The position numbers and the translations under genes were made by a program. The notes below the pieces were generated by a model. The model made no database searches and had not been told where the DNA came from. It saw only the letters and a list, made by a program, of their open reading frames with translations. Shown one piece after another: positions 1-9,027 of a stretch of 64,000 nucleotides of DNA (position 1 is its first letter; the number at the start of each line of letters is the position of its first letter). Source of the stretch: Erwinia oleae (GTDB lineage Bacteria; Pseudomonadota; Gammaproteobacteria; Enterobacterales; Enterobacteriaceae); the NCBI RefSeq assembly GCF_000770305.1, contig NZ_JNVB01000039.1:1-64000 (forward strand), read 5' to 3'.

Positions 1-147
1 CCCCTCTACCGGGCAGATCCCCAGACATTACTCACCCGTCCGCCACTCGTCACCCGAGGAGCAAGCTCCTCTGTGCTACCGTTCGACTTGCATGTGTTAG
101 GCCTGCCGCCAGCGTTCAATCTGAGCCATGATCAAACTCTTCAATTA
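1..147 (-). rRNA. rrs: 16S rRNA, 5' end only (partial)
   Basis: The reverse strand reads the universal 16S 5' segment: the 27F site AGAGTTTGATCATGGCTCAG lies at 140-121 and the conserved stretch down to the V1 helix fills the rest. The mature 5' end is placed at about 147 by matching the E. coli start (AAATTGAAGAG; here TAATTGAAGAG). The gene runs off the left edge. Its position next to clpB matches rrnG of E. coli. Confidence 0.97.
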
Positions 148-298
148 AAGTCTGATTTGCCATCACGTGGATGGCGGTGCTCTGTGAATTAAAACGTCGT
201 AATGAATTACGTGTTCACTCAACAAAGACTTGATAGTTCATCTGCCCGAAGGCTGTGATATCAATCCTGCGAGTGCCCACACAGATTGTCTGATAAAT

Positions 299-310
299 TG
301 TTAAAGAGCA
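299..310 (-). promoter_or_regulatory. boxA antitermination element in rrn leader
   Basis: TGCTCTTTAACA on the reverse strand is the canonical enterobacterial rrn leader boxA, bound as RNA by NusB/NusE to prevent premature termination. It lies between promoter P2 and the 16S 5' end. Confidence 0.9.
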
Positions 311-349
311 GTGCGAACGCGGCTTAACCGGCGGTTCGCGAGGTGGCGT

Positions 350-377
350 ATATTACGCTTTCCTCTTACAGAGTCAA
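350..377 (-). promoter_or_regulatory. rrn P2 promoter
   Basis: Reverse strand: -35 TTGACT (377-372), 16-bp spacer, -10 TAATAT (355-350), followed by a GC-rich discriminator. Position upstream of boxA is that of rrn P2. Confidence 0.85.
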
Positions 378-449
378 CCCTGTTTTACAGAATTTTCTCT
401 TCATCATTCAGCGCCGGGCGTCTGCCCTGCTGCCGTTCGATGGAGGCGC

Positions 450-477
450 ATTATAGGGATGCGTCCGGGGAAGGCAA
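450..477 (-). promoter_or_regulatory. rrn P1 promoter
   Basis: Reverse strand: -35 TTGCCT (477-472), 16-bp spacer, consensus -10 TATAAT (455-450), GC-rich discriminator. An A/T-rich tract at about 483-520 upstream fits an UP element. This arrangement is the stringently controlled rrn P1. Confidence 0.85.
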
Positions 478-559
478 GCGCTGATTTTAGAAAAACATAC
501 CGAACGCTTATTTTTTGCGCTGAAACAGGCGAATCCAGAGTTTCCAGAAGAATTTACCA

Positions 560-582
560 ACAAAAATGGGCCTTTCGGCCCA
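560..582 (-). terminator. Rho-independent terminator of clpB
   Basis: Stem TGGGCC / GGCCCA with a 4-nt loop (567-582), followed on the reverse strand by a run of five T. It begins 20 bp after the clpB stop and separates clpB from the rRNA promoters. Confidence 0.85.
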
Positions 583-601
583 CTTTGTTCACTAAAAATG
601 T

Positions 602-3175
602 TTACTGGTGCGTAACAATTACACCTTCTTTCACATCCATTTCAATTGTTTTGCCCGGCACCAGTTCACCAGAAAGAATCTGCTGCGCCAGCGGATTTTC
701 AATCTGTTGCTGAATCGCACGCTTGAGCGGCCTTGCGCCGTATACCGGATCGTATCCATTCTCGCCCAGTAATTGCAGTGCGGCATCGGTAATATGTAAT
801 GTATAGCCTTTGTCGGCCAGACGATCATAGAGCCGCTGAAGCTGAATTTTTGCAATAGAGGCAATATGCTGTTCGCCCAGCGGATGGAAAACCACCAGCT
901 CGTCAATACGGTTAATAAACTCCGGACGGAAGTGGTGCCCGACAACGGTCATCACCATATCCTTCATTTCCGGGTAGCTCAACGCCCCAAAGCGCTCCTG
1001 AATCAGGTCGGATCCAAGGTTAGACGTCATGATCACCACCGTATTACGGAAGTCGACGGTTCTGCCCTGTCCGTCGGTGAGCCGTCCGTCATCCAGTACC
1101 TGAAGCAGAATATTGAACACATCCGGGTGTGCTTTTTCCACTTCATCCAACAGGATCACCGAATAGGGTCGGCGTCGTACGGCTTCGGTAAGATAGCCGC
1201 CCTCTTCGTAACCCACATAGCCGGGCGGTGCGCCGACCAGACGCGACACCGCATGTTTTTCCATAAATTCCGACATATCAAGGCGCACCATCGCGTCGTC
1301 GCTGTCGAACATAAAGTTTGCCAGCGCTTTACACAGCTCAGTTTTACCCACGCCGGTTGGCCCCAGGAACAGGAACGAGCCGATGGGACGATTAGGGTCG
1401 GCCAGGCCAGCGCGGCTGCGCCGAATTGCGTTAGAAACCGCCTCAACCGCTTCGTTCTGCCCGATTACGCGCTGATGAAGTTCCTGCTCCATGCGGAGCA
1501 GTTTGTCACGCTCGCCTTCCATCATGCGGTCAACGGGAATGCCGGTCCAGCGCGCCAGCACGTCCGCAATCTCTACGTCGGTGACCCGGTTACGCAACAG
1601 CCGCATGGTTTTGCCTTCTGCTTGCGTAGCGGATGCGAGCTGCTTCTCAAGCTCGGGAATTTTGCCATATTGCAGTTCTGACATCTGCGCCAGATCGCCG
1701 GAGCGCCGTGCCTGCTCCATTGAAAGTTTTGCCTGCTCCAACTGCGATTTTATGGTTTGCGTGCCTGAAAGAGAGGCTTTTTCCGCTTTCCACTCCTCTT
1801 CAAGCTCGGAATATTCACTCTCTTTTTGGCCCAGCTCATTCTCCAGCATCTCCAGGCGCTTGATGCTGGCATCGTCAGATTCCTTTTTCAGCGCCTGCTG
1901 CTCCAGCTTGAGCTGAATAATACGCCGCTCAAGGCGGTCAAGCGATTCCGGTTTGGAGTCGATCTGCATACGGATGCTGGACGCGGCCTCGTCAATCAGG
2001 TCGATGGCTTTATCGGGAAGCTGCCGATCGGCAATATAACGATGCGAGAGCGTGGCGGCAGCGACGATAGCCGGATCGGTAATCTGCACATGGTGATGCA
2101 GCTCATAGCGCTCTTTCAGGCCGCGCAAAATCGCGATGGTGTCCTCAACGCTCGGCTCGGCAACAAACACCTTCTGGAAACGACGCTCCAGTGCGGCGTC
2201 CTTTTCGATATACTGCCGGTACTCGTCCAGCGTGGTCGCGCCGACGCAGTGCAGTTCGCCACGCGCCAGCGCGGGTTTGAGCATGTTACCGGCGTCCATA
2301 GCGCCATCCGCTTTACCGGCGCCGACCATGGTATGCAATTCATCAATAAAAAGAATGACGTTGCCTTCGTGTTTGGCGAGATCGTTAAGCACGCCTTTCA
2401 GCCGCTCTTCGAATTCGCCGCGATATTTCGCACCCGCCACCAGCGCGCCCATATCCAGCGCCAGTACGCGGCGACCCTTCAGCCCTTCCGGCACTTCGCC
2501 ATTAATAATGCGCTGCGCCAGCCCTTCGACAATGGCGGTTTTACCCACGCCGGGCTCGCCGATGAGCACCGGATTATTTTTCGTGCGGCGCTGTAGCACC
2601 TGAATTGTCCGGCGGATCTCTTCATCGCGCCCGATAACCGGATCGAGCTTGCCCTGCTCGGCGCGCTCGGTCAGATCGATGGTGTATTTTTTCAAAGCCT
2701 GGCGCTGGTCTTCAGCTCCCTGGTCGTTCACGTTCTCTCCTCCACGCATTTGCTCAATGGCCTGCGATAATTTATCGCTGCTGGCGCCGGCAGATTTAAG
2801 TAAATCAGCCAGTGAACCGCGTGAGTCCAGTGCAGCTAATACGAACAGTTCAGATGAAATAAAGTTGTCGGCGCGTTTTTGCGCCAGCTTGTCGCACAGG
2901 TTGAGTACACGGACAAGATCCGCCGACGGCTGCACGTCTCCGTCAGCGCCCTCGACCTGCGGAAGCCGTCCAATCGCCTGCTCTACACTGCTTTGCAGCG
3001 TTGAAACATTAACGCTCGCGGCGGTCAGTAAAGGACGAACGGAACCGCCCTCCTGATTGAGCAGGGCGCTCATCAGATGGAGTGGTTCGATAAATTGATT
3101 GTCGCGCCCGAGTGCTAAAGACTGGGCGTCGGCGAGAGCAAGCTGGAATTTGTTAGTAAGACGATCCAGGCGCAT
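602..3175 (-). CDS. clpB: ATP-dependent disaggregase ClpB
   Basis: 857 aa, the same length as E. coli ClpB. This AAA+ hexamer works with DnaK to extract and refold proteins from aggregates in the cytoplasm. Visible domains: N-terminal Clp repeats (about 1-145), first AAA module with Walker A GEPGVGKT at 206-213, the long coiled-coil middle domain (about 410-530) and a second AAA module with Walker A GPTGVGKT (about 605). ATG at 3175 is preceded by a strong GGGGGA ribosome site. E. coli ClpB has an internal start for a short isoform; a suitable methionine region exists here too but this cannot be proved from sequence. Transcription is probably from the sigma-32 promoter just upstream. Confidence 0.98.
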   Translation of the reverse strand: MRLDRLTNKFQLALADAQSLALGRDNQFIEPLHLMSALLNQEGGSVRPLLTAASVNVSTLQSSVEQAIGRLPQVEGADGDVQPSADLVRVLNLCDKLAQKRADNFISSELFVLAALDSRGSLADLLKSAGASSDKLSQAIEQMRGGENVNDQGAEDQRQALKKYTIDLTERAEQGKLDPVIGRDEEIRRTIQVLQRRTKNNPVLIGEPGVGKTAIVEGLAQRIINGEVPEGLKGRRVLALDMGALVAGAKYRGEFEERLKGVLNDLAKHEGNVILFIDELHTMVGAGKADGAMDAGNMLKPALARGELHCVGATTLDEYRQYIEKDAALERRFQKVFVAEPSVEDTIAILRGLKERYELHHHVQITDPAIVAAATLSHRYIADRQLPDKAIDLIDEAASSIRMQIDSKPESLDRLERRIIQLKLEQQALKKESDDASIKRLEMLENELGQKESEYSELEEEWKAEKASLSGTQTIKSQLEQAKLSMEQARRSGDLAQMSELQYGKIPELEKQLASATQAEGKTMRLLRNRVTDVEIADVLARWTGIPVDRMMEGERDKLLRMEQELHQRVIGQNEAVEAVSNAIRRSRAGLADPNRPIGSFLFLGPTGVGKTELCKALANFMFDSDDAMVRLDMSEFMEKHAVSRLVGAPPGYVGYEEGGYLTEAVRRRPYSVILLDEVEKAHPDVFNILLQVLDDGRLTDGQGRTVDFRNTVVIMTSNLGSDLIQERFGALSYPEMKDMVMTVVGHHFRPEFINRIDELVVFHPLGEQHIASIAKIQLQRLYDRLADKGYTLHITDAALQLLGENGYDPVYGARPLKRAIQQQIENPLAQQILSGELVPGKTIEMDVKEGVIVTHQ

Positions 3176-3210
3176 ATTTCCCCCATTCAGGCCAAATTGC
3201 TACTGGAGAT

Positions 3211-3239
3211 TAAATGAGGTCACCCCTCAAATTTTCAAG
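3211..3239 (-). promoter_or_regulatory. Heat-shock (sigma-32) promoter of clpB
   Basis: Reverse strand: -35 CTTGAAA (3239-3233), 13-bp spacer, -10 CCTCATTTA (3219-3211). Both boxes and the spacing fit the sigma-32 consensus, and the site is 36 bp upstream of the clpB start. Confidence 0.8.
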
Positions 3240-3299
3240 TTAATGGCCCAAATATTTTGGCGAAAAAAACAACAGCATGGATCGTCTTAGGGCGCCAGG

Positions 3300-4025
3300 T
3301 TACACCAACCAGATCAAACTTACCATACGGCCGGTGACGCCATCGCGTCGGAAGGAGAAAAATTGCTCAGTTGCGGAGAAGGTGCACAGCCCGCCGCCAG
3401 AGATATCACGGACGCCTTTTCGCGCCAGACGCAAGCGTGCGAGCTGCCAGATATCGGCGAAATATTTGCGGCCTGAAGGGCGAAAAGCGACGCCGTCGTG
3501 GCGATGCTGCGCCATAAACGCCTCGCGGACTTCAGGCCCGACTTCGAAAGCATCCGGGCCAATAGCCGGCCCCAGCCAGGCGATAATCTCTTTCGGCGGA
3601 CACGTAAAGGCATCTATCGTATTTTCAAGCACGCCCGCGCACAATCCGCGCCAGCCTGCGTGCGCCGCCGCCACCTCTTTGCCGTCCTGCGAGCAAAACA
3701 GCACCGGCAAACAGTCAGCGGTCATCGCCGCGCAGACCATGCCGCGCCGATCGCTCCAGGCTGCATCCGCCTCCCCTTCCTGCCTCTCACCCGTCAGGCG
3801 CAAAACGCGCGTACCGTGAACCTGGGTCAGCCACGCAGGCATGGCGGGAAGATCGGCGACGGTCGCCAGACGTTCGCGGTTAATCTGCACATCATGCGGG
3901 CTGTCGCCCACGTGATCGCCAACGTTGAGCGACGACCAGGGCGCCTGACTGATGCCGCCAGCGCGCGTGGTGGAACAGGCACGCACGCTGGCGGGCGCGG
4001 GCCAGTCAGGAAAAATCAAAGACAT
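3300..4025 (-). CDS. pgeF: PgeF/YfiH family peptidoglycan editing enzyme
   Basis: 241 aa, co-linear with E. coli YfiH/PgeF. The family (formerly called polyphenol or multicopper oxidase, or laccase domain) removes wrongly incorporated L-serine from UDP-MurNAc precursors, and some members show purine nucleoside phosphorylase activity. Conserved zinc-site segments are visible: the His in VHGTRVL, the Cys in MTADCLPVLF and the His in AHAGWRGLCAG. ATG at 4025 is preferred over the GTG one codon upstream because it aligns with E. coli MSKLIVPQWP. The A of this ATG is the last base of the rluD TGA (TGATG), so translation is probably coupled to rluD. Confidence 0.93.
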   Translation of the reverse strand: MSLIFPDWPAPASVRACSTTRAGGISQAPWSSLNVGDHVGDSPHDVQINRERLATVADLPAMPAWLTQVHGTRVLRLTGERQEGEADAAWSDRRGMVCAAMTADCLPVLFCSQDGKEVAAAHAGWRGLCAGVLENTIDAFTCPPKEIIAWLGPAIGPDAFEVGPEVREAFMAQHRHDGVAFRPSGRKYFADIWQLARLRLARKGVRDISGGGLCTFSATEQFFSFRRDGVTGRMVSLIWLV

Positions 4026-5002
4026 CACCAGTCCATCTGATCTTTAAACTGTTCGGTATCATCCTTTAATGCGGCGATCAGATCGACCATATCCTGTGGA
4101 ATTGGCGCATGCCACTCCATTTCGATACCGCTGATAGGATGGTACAGGCGCAGCATAGTCGCATGCAGCGCCTGACGATCGAACTGACGCAGCGTGGCGA
4201 TGAAGGCGTCGGAAGCGCCTTTCGGCGGACGCGGGCGGCCGCCATAAAGCGGGTCGCCAACCAGCGGATGGTTGATATGTGACATATGCACGCGGATCTG
4301 GTGCGTACGGCCGGTTTCCAGACGCAGGCGCAGACGCGTATGCGCACGAAAGTGTTCCATGATGCGGTAGTGCGTGGTGGCCGGCTTGCCCATCGGATGC
4401 ACCGCCATGTGCGTACGTTTGGTTGAATGACGACTGATGGGCTCGTTCACGGTGCCGCCGGCGGTCATGCGGCCAATGGCAACGGCTTCATACTCGCGGG
4501 TTATCTCCCTCAACTGAAGCGTTTCCACCAGATGCGTCTGCGCAGGAACCGTTTTAGCGACCACCATCAGGCCGGTTGTGTCCTTATCCAGACGGTGTAC
4601 GATACCGGCGCGAGGCACATCCATAATGGCAGGATAGTGATGCAGCAGCGCATTCAGCACCGTGCCATCGGGATTTCCGGCGCCGGGATGCACAACCAGA
4701 TCGCGCGGTTTATTGATCACCAGAATATCGTCATCTTCATAAACGATATCGAGCGGAATGTCTTGAGCCTCCCAGCGGGCGTCTTCTTCGATTTCTGCAT
4801 CAAGAGTGATTTGTTCGCCCCCCAGTACTTTTTCTTTGGGTTTGTCGATAATTACGCCGTTGACAGCGATACGACGGTCGAGAATCCACTCTTTTATGCG
4901 AGATCGGGAATAGTCAGGGAACAATTCGGCCAAAGCCTGATCTAAGCGTTGTCCGAGTTGCGATTCGGAGACCGTTGCGTTGAGTTTTACTTGTTGTGCC
5001 AT
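4025..5002 (-). CDS. rluD: 23S rRNA pseudouridine(1911/1915/1917) synthase RluD
   Basis: 325 aa. RluD makes pseudouridines in helix 69 of 23S rRNA, at the subunit interface, and is needed for normal ribosome function. An S4 RNA-binding domain (about 18-75) is followed by the RluA-type catalytic domain with the HRLDKDTTG motif carrying the catalytic Asp. The open frame extends 41 codons upstream, but ATG 5002 (MAQQVKLNATVSESQLGQRL) matches the E. coli start and is used here. Divergent from bamD, overlapping pgeF by one base. Confidence 0.96.
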   Translation of the reverse strand: MAQQVKLNATVSESQLGQRLDQALAELFPDYSRSRIKEWILDRRIAVNGVIIDKPKEKVLGGEQITLDAEIEEDARWEAQDIPLDIVYEDDDILVINKPRDLVVHPGAGNPDGTVLNALLHHYPAIMDVPRAGIVHRLDKDTTGLMVVAKTVPAQTHLVETLQLREITREYEAVAIGRMTAGGTVNEPISRHSTKRTHMAVHPMGKPATTHYRIMEHFRAHTRLRLRLETGRTHQIRVHMSHINHPLVGDPLYGGRPRPPKGASDAFIATLRQFDRQALHATMLRLYHPISGIEMEWHAPIPQDMVDLIAALKDDTEQFKDQMDW

Positions 5003-5027
5003 AAACAGCTTCTTCGTTAACGTTGGG

Positions 5028-5055
5028 TTTTCACGGCGATGCCGTTTAATATAAT
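5028..5055 (+). promoter_or_regulatory. Candidate sigma-70 promoter of bamD
   Basis: -35 TTTTCA (5028-5033), 16-bp spacer, consensus -10 TATAAT (5050-5055), in the rluD-bamD divergent region 77 bp ahead of the bamD ATG. Confidence 0.5.
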
Positions 5056-5131
5056 GTGCTATCGTACTGGTCACTATCGGGAGCTTAATGGACAGCTTCC
5101 TGAATAACACTCTGAGGATAATCAAATCGTC

Positions 5132-5863
5132 ATGACGCGTATGAAATATCTGGTGGTTGCAGCCACGTTGAGCCTGGTATTAGCGGGTTGTTCCGGCTCG
5201 AAAGAGACGGTGCCTGACAACCCGCCTTCCGAGATTTATGCTACAGCCCAGCAAAAACTCCAGGACGGTAACTTTAAAGGCGCCATAACGCAACTGGAAG
5301 CGCTGGATAATCGCTATCCGTTCGGGCCTTACTCTCAGCAGGTTCAGCTTGATCTGATCTACGCTTACTACAAAAATGCCGATTTGCCGCTGGCGCAGGC
5401 CGCCATTGACCGCTTTATGCGTCTTAATCCAACGCATCCGAATATTGATTACGTGATTTATATGCGTGGTCTGACGGACATGGCGCTTGACGACAGCGCA
5501 TTGCAGGGCTTTTTCGGCATCGATCGCTCCGACCGCGATCCCACGCATGCGCGCGACGCGTTCCATGACTTCTCTCAGCTGCTGCGGGGTTACCCAAACA
5601 GCCAGTACGCGACCGATGCCAGAAAGCGTCTCGTGTATCTGAAAGATCGTCTGGCTAAATATGAACTATCCGTGGCGCAATTCTACACTAAGCGCGAGGC
5701 GTATGTCGCTGTTGTTAACCGCGTAGAGCAAATGATGAAGGACTATCCTGATACGCAGTCAACGCGTACGGCGCTGCCGCTGATGGAAAACGCCTATCGT
5801 CATCTGCAACTGAATGCAGAAGCGGAGAAAGTCGCGAAGATTATCGCGGCCAATCCTGCGTAA
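5132..5863 (+). CDS. bamD: Outer membrane assembly lipoprotein BamD
   Basis: 243 aa, an essential lipoprotein of the BAM complex that inserts beta-barrel proteins into the outer membrane; it binds BamA and substrate C-termini from the periplasm. A lipoprotein signal peptide ends in the lipobox LAGC, giving Cys20 as the acylated residue, and Ser at +2/+3 fits outer-membrane sorting. The rest is the expected five-TPR fold (repeated tyrosine/alanine helices such as [17 protein letters not shown]). Length and sequence match E. coli BamD (YfiO). Monocistronic: its own promoter and a strong terminator follow. Confidence 0.97.
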   Translation: MTRMKYLVVAATLSLVLAGCSGSKETVPDNPPSEIYATAQQKLQDGNFKGAITQLEALDNRYPFGPYSQQVQLDLIYAYYKNADLPLAQAAIDRFMRLNPTHPNIDYVIYMRGLTDMALDDSALQGFFGIDRSDRDPTHARDAFHDFSQLLRGYPNSQYATDARKRLVYLKDRLAKYELSVAQFYTKREAYVAVVNRVEQMMKDYPDTQSTRTALPLMENAYRHLQLNAEAEKVAKIIAANPA

Positions 5864-5876
5864 CTCTCAATGACGT

Positions 5877-5905
5877 AAAAGGCAGCCCGCGGGCTGCCTT
5901 TTTTA
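5877..5905 (+). terminator. Terminator of bamD
   Basis: Self-complementary GGCAGCCCGCGGGCTGCC (5881-5898) followed by TTTTTTT. A preceding A-run makes it potentially active in both directions. Confidence 0.9.
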
Positions 5906-6016
5906 TTCTTAAAGCCCGGAGTTCTGCGCGAACCCGCTGGATTATCTCATCAATAATGCCCATCTTACTGGCTCGCAGCAACCTCATTTTGCAGGTTTAC
6001 CGTGATGTCTCACAAA

Positions 6017-6034
6017 TTTGTCATGATTGACAAA
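6017..6034. promoter_or_regulatory. Perfect inverted repeat upstream of raiA
   Basis: TTTGTCA-tgat-TGACAAA, a perfect 7-4-7 palindrome 95 bp ahead of the raiA start. It does not fit CRP, FNR, Fur or PhoB consensus. It could be an operator, but no regulator is recognised. Confidence 0.4.
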
Positions 6035-6129
6035 AAGTGACAAAAAAACACGATCTCAATCACCTGCCAGGGGCTTTTTAGGGTTATGCTAAATCTACAT
6101 TTGACGGAAATGACAGAGAGGTAAGTACT

Positions 6130-6462
6130 ATGGTTCTGAACATTACCAGCAAGCACATGGAGATCACCCCGGCGATCCGCCAACATGTCGAAGACCGTCT
6201 TGCCAAGCTTGAAAAGTGGCAAACCCATCTGATTAACCCGCATATCATTCTTTCAAAGGAGCCGAAGGAATTCGTCGCCGATGCAACAATCAATACGCCG
6301 AATGGCCCGCTGGTCGCCAGCGCCAAGCATGATGATATGTATGTCGCCATTAATGAACTTATCAATAAGCTGGAGCGACAGCTGAATAAAGTTCAGCACA
6401 AAGGTGAAGCGCGCCGCGCGAACGCCAGTGTGAAAGACCTTAGCATCATTGATGAAGAGTAG
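6130..6462 (+). CDS. raiA: Ribosome-associated inhibitor RaiA (YfiA, HPF family)
   Basis: 110 aa. RaiA binds the 30S decoding region in cold shock and stationary phase, blocks tRNA sites and keeps ribosomes as 70S monomers. Residues 1-95 are nearly identical to E. coli RaiA ([22 protein letters not shown] and the basic helix [11 protein letters not shown]). The acidic C-terminal tail is shorter than in E. coli (110 against 113 aa), though it still ends in EE. Start chosen at ATG 6130 behind GAGAGGTAAGTACT. Monocistronic, followed by a terminator and then the pheL-pheA operon. Confidence 0.96.
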   Translation: MVLNITSKHMEITPAIRQHVEDRLAKLEKWQTHLINPHIILSKEPKEFVADATINTPNGPLVASAKHDDMYVAINELINKLERQLNKVQHKGEARRANASVKDLSIIDEE

Positions 6463-6474
6463 AACGGCAAAACG

Positions 6475-6497
6475 ACGCGCCTCAGGGCGCGTTTTTT
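6475..6497 (+). terminator. Terminator of raiA
   Basis: Stem ACGCGCC / GGCGCGT (6475-6492) followed by TTTTTT, 13 bp past the raiA stop and immediately before the pheL promoter. Confidence 0.85.
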
Positions 6498-6498
6498 A

Positions 6499-6528
6499 TT
6501 GACAGAAATAAATTGCAGCGGTTACTTT
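6499..6528 (+). promoter_or_regulatory. pheL-pheA promoter
   Basis: Consensus -35 TTGACA (6499-6504) with a weaker -10 TACTTT (6523-6528) at 18 bp spacing. The E. coli pheLA promoter also starts with TTGACA right after the raiA (yfiA) terminator. Confidence 0.6.
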
Positions 6529-6555
6529 ACCCTTTCGACCATGCCGGACATGACG

Positions 6556-6651
6556 ATGACCAGATTCCCGTTTTTCTTCGCATTCTTTTTTACCTTCCCC
6601 CGATCGGGAGGCCATTCGTCGTGTAAGAAGCCATGCGAAGACGAACAATAA
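6556..6651 (+). CDS. pheL: pheA leader peptide PheL, extended by loss of the usual stop
   Basis: The 15 codons from ATG 6556 align one to one with E. coli PheL: a short N-terminus, then [11 protein letters not shown], with eight Phe codons in all (seven in E. coli). In E. coli the next codon is TGA. Here it is CGA (6601-6603), so the frame stays open for 16 more codons to TAA at 6649-6651. ATGs at 6541 and 6550 are also in frame; 6556 is chosen for the alignment and the GGA seven bases upstream. The peptide is a sensor of charged tRNA-Phe, stalling the ribosome in the attenuator. The extended end is unusual and is discussed as a finding. Confidence 0.75.
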   Translation: MTRFPFFFAFFFTFPRSGGHSSCKKPCEDEQ

Positions 6652-6679
6652 AGCCTCCCGAAAAGGGAGGTTTTTTTTT
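6576..6679 (+). terminator. pheA transcription attenuator
   Basis: Three competing pairings are visible as in E. coli pheA. Segment 1:2: CTTCGCAT (6576-6583) with ATGCGAAG (6633-6640). Antiterminator: CGGGAGGC...TTCGTC (6605-6620) with GACGAA...GCCTCCCG (6640-6660). Terminator: CCTCCC (6654-6659) with GGGAGG (6665-6670) followed by nine T. Scarce Phe-tRNA should stall the leader ribosome and favour the antiterminator. Confidence 0.85.
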
Positions 6680-6700
6680 GCATACCAGACAGGAAAGACT

Positions 6701-7861
6701 ATGACCACTGACAATCCCTTGCTGGCTCTGCGCGATAAAATCACCGCGCTGGATGAAGAGCTGTTGAGTCTGCTTGCTCGCCGCCGTGAACTGGCGATCG
6801 ACGTTGCTAAAACTAAAATGAACACACGCCGTCCCATTCGCGATATCGATCGCGAGCGCGACCTGCTTGAACGCCTGATTGCCTCCGGGAAAAATCACAA
6901 GCTGGACGGCCATTTCATTACCCGCGTTTTTCAACTTATTATTGAAGATTCCGTGCTGACTCAACAGGCGCTGCTGCAAAAACATCTCAACAATACCAGC
7001 GCTCAGTCGGCCCGTATTGCGTTTTTAGGGCCAAAAGGCTCCTATTCACATCTGGCAGCGCGCCGCTACGCCGCCCGTCATTTCGACAATTTTATTGAAA
7101 GCGGCTGTCAGAAGTTCCATGAGATTTTTCAACAGGTTGAAAGCGGGCAGGCAGACTATGCGGTGGTGCCGATTGAAAACACCAGCTCCGGCTCCATCAA
7201 TGACGTTTACGATCTGTTGCAGCAAACCAGCCTCTCTATTGTTGGCGAAATGACGCTGCCCATCGATCACTGCGTGCTGGTGACCGGCACCACCGATCTG
7301 CAAAAAATTAAAACGGTTTACAGCCATCCGCAGCCTTTTCAGCAGTGCAGCCACTTCCTCCAGCGCTATCCGCACTGGAAAATCGAGTACACCGAAAGTA
7401 CCGCGGCAGCAATGGAGAAAGTAGCCGCGCTCGATTCACCGGAAGCTGCCGCGCTGGGAAGCGAAGCAGGCGGCGCGCTGTATGGATTACAGGTTCTTGA
7501 ACGTAACCTGGCGAATCAGCAGCAAAACATCACCCGTTTCATCATTCTTGCCCGCAAAGCGGTGGAGGTGACGCTTCAGGTGCCGGCTAAAACTACGCTG
7601 ATTATGGCAACCGGCCAGCAGGCTGGCGCGCTGGTGGAAGCGCTGTTGGTGCTGCGTAAGCACAATCTGGTAATGAGCAAACTGGAATCGCGTCCCATTA
7701 ACGGCAATCCCTGGGAAGAGATGTTTTATATTGATTTTCAGGGCAATCTTCGCGCCGAAGAGGTTGAGCAGGCGCTGCACGAGTTGATGCCTATTACGCG
7801 TTCACTGAAAGTGCTGGGCTGCTATCCCAGCGAAAATATTGTGCCGGTAATACCGGAGTAG
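6701..7861 (+). CDS. pheA: Bifunctional chorismate mutase / prephenate dehydratase (P-protein)
   Basis: 386 aa, as in E. coli. Cytoplasmic first branch enzyme of phenylalanine synthesis: chorismate to prephenate to phenylpyruvate. AroQ chorismate mutase occupies about residues 1-90 ([22 protein letters not shown]), prephenate dehydratase about 104-285 with the TRF motif (NITRFIIL), and a Phe-binding ACT domain about 299-386 with the ESRP motif ([15 protein letters not shown]), so feedback inhibition is expected. Good ribosome site AGGAAAGACT before ATG 6701. Controlled by the pheL attenuator just upstream. Confidence 0.97.
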   Translation: MTTDNPLLALRDKITALDEELLSLLARRRELAIDVAKTKMNTRRPIRDIDRERDLLERLIASGKNHKLDGHFITRVFQLIIEDSVLTQQALLQKHLNNTSAQSARIAFLGPKGSYSHLAARRYAARHFDNFIESGCQKFHEIFQQVESGQADYAVVPIENTSSGSINDVYDLLQQTSLSIVGEMTLPIDHCVLVTGTTDLQKIKTVYSHPQPFQQCSHFLQRYPHWKIEYTESTAAAMEKVAALDSPEAAALGSEAGGALYGLQVLERNLANQQQNITRFIILARKAVEVTLQVPAKTTLIMATGQQAGALVEALLVLRKHNLVMSKLESRPINGNPWEEMFYIDFQGNLRAEEVEQALHELMPITRSLKVLGCYPSENIVPVIPE

Positions 7862-7866
7862 TCCCG

Positions 7867-7887
7867 CGCCCGGCAGACGGCCGGGCG
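7867..7887 (+). terminator. Probable terminator of pheA
   Basis: Perfect 8-bp stem CGCCCGGC / GCCGGGCG with a 5-nt loop, 5 bp after the pheA stop. The tail TCATCTACCTCTT is pyrimidine-rich but has no clean T-run, so strength is uncertain. Confidence 0.45.
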
Positions 7888-7924
7888 TCATCTACCTCTT
7901 GAGAGTCATTCCCATGGAAACGCC

Positions 7925-7952
7925 ATCGTTATATCATAAGGTATATAACGAT
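7925..7952. promoter_or_regulatory. ModE-type molybdate operator
   Basis: ATCGTTATAT, 8 bp, ATATAACGAT: a perfect 10-bp inverted repeat. This matches the known ModE operator form (CGNTATAT, 6-8 bp, ATATAACG with flanking AT). It lies 16 bp ahead of the binding-protein gene at 7969, where bound ModE-molybdate would block or control transcription of the two-gene unit. Confidence 0.8.
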
Positions 7953-7968
7953 ATTTCAGAGGTTCTCT

Positions 7969-9027
7969 ATGCGCGTTTTTTCCAGGGTGTGCTCGTCTGC
8001 TCTCTTTGCTTTACTCCTTCCTTTTGCCGCCCACGCCGACCGGCAGGTGACTGACCAGCTTGGCCGGCAGGTTACCGTTCCCGATCGCGTGGATCGCGTG
8101 GTTGTCCTTCAGCATCAGACCCTGAATTTACTGGTACAGCTTGATGCCACTGATACGATGGTGGGCGTTATGGCTAACTGGAAACAGCAATTGGGCGAGG
8201 GCTATGCGCGCCTGGTTCCTCAACTCAACAACATCCCTACGCTCGGTGACCTCACCCACGTCGACCTGGAAAAGCTGGTTGCGCTGCATCCACAGGTGGT
8301 TTTCGTCACCAATTATGCGCCGCAGGCGATGATCGATCAGATCCAGCATCTGGGCATCGCGGTGATTGCCATTTCCCTGCGTGCCGGTGATAAAGAACAG
8401 CAGAACAAACTCAACCCCGATCTGATTAGCGAAGAGCAGGCCTACAACCAGGGGCTGAAAGAGGGCATTCGTCTGATAGGCAACGTCGTGAATCATCAGA
8501 AGCAGGCAGAAACGCTGATTGAGGCAACGTTTCGGCAGCGCGCACTTACCGAAGCGCGTCTGAAGTCGCTGCCTGACGCACAGCGCGTTCGGGCATATAT
8601 GGCAAATCCCGATCTTACCACCTACGGCTCAGGTAAATACACGGGCCTGATGATGGCGCATGCGGGCGCGCTCAACGTCGCGGCGGCAACGGTAAAAGGC
8701 TTTAAGCAGGTGTCGATGGAACAGATCCTTGCCTGGGATCCTCAGGTAATATTTGTACAGGATCGCTACCCGCAGGTCATCGCCGAAATTAATCAGCAGC
8801 CCGCCTGGCAGGCCGTAGACGCCGTGCAGCACCATCGCGTTTACCTGATGCCTGAATATGCCAAGGCATGGGGTTATCCGATGCCGGAAGCAATGGCCCT
8901 TGGCGAACTGTGGATGGCGAAAAAGCTGTATCCTGAAAAATTCAGCGATATCGATATGCAGAAAAAAGCTGATGCGTGGTATCAGCAGTTTTACCGCACG
9001 CACTATGTCGGGGGAGCAAATGAATAA
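7969..9027 (+). CDS. Periplasmic substrate-binding protein, class III (FepB/BtuF/MolA-like)
   Basis: 352 aa with a signal peptide of about 23 residues (cleavage after AHA). The remainder fits the periplasmic-binding fold used for iron-siderophore, cobalamin and MolA-type molybdate/tungstate transport: two lobes joined by one long helix (about 150-200, rich in Gln, Glu and Leu), with DLEKLVALHPQVVFVTN and EQILAWDPQVIFVQD as the paired lobe motifs. A ModE-type operator sits directly upstream, so molybdate, tungstate or a molybdenum-binding chelate is the likely ligand (inference). The next gene overlaps by 8 bp. No permease or ATPase gene is nearby, so it would have to share a transporter encoded elsewhere. 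Iron or cobalamin binding is the alternative. Confidence 0.75.
   Translation: MRVFSRVCSSALFALLLPFAAHADRQVTDQLGRQVTVPDRVDRVVVLQHQTLNLLVQLDATDTMVGVMANWKQQLGEGYARLVPQLNNIPTLGDLTHVDLEKLVALHPQVVFVTNYAPQAMIDQIQHLGIAVIAISLRAGDKEQQNKLNPDLISEEQAYNQGLKEGIRLIGNVVNHQKQAETLIEATFRQRALTEARLKSLPDAQRVRAYMANPDLTTYGSGKYTGLMMAHAGALNVAAATVKGFKQVSMEQILAWDPQVIFVQDRYPQVIAEINQQPAWQAVDAVQHHRVYLMPEYAKAWGYPMPEAMALGELWMAKKLYPEKFSDIDMQKKADAWYQQFYRTHYVGGANE

Noticed and set aside
4026-4028. GTG start of pgeF one codon upstream
   Set aside because: The next ATG aligns with the E. coli start and forms the usual stop-start overlap with rluD.
6004-6014. CRP-like half sites (GTGA...TCAC) upstream of raiA
   Set aside because: The spacing between half sites is 4 bp, not the 6 bp needed for CRP.
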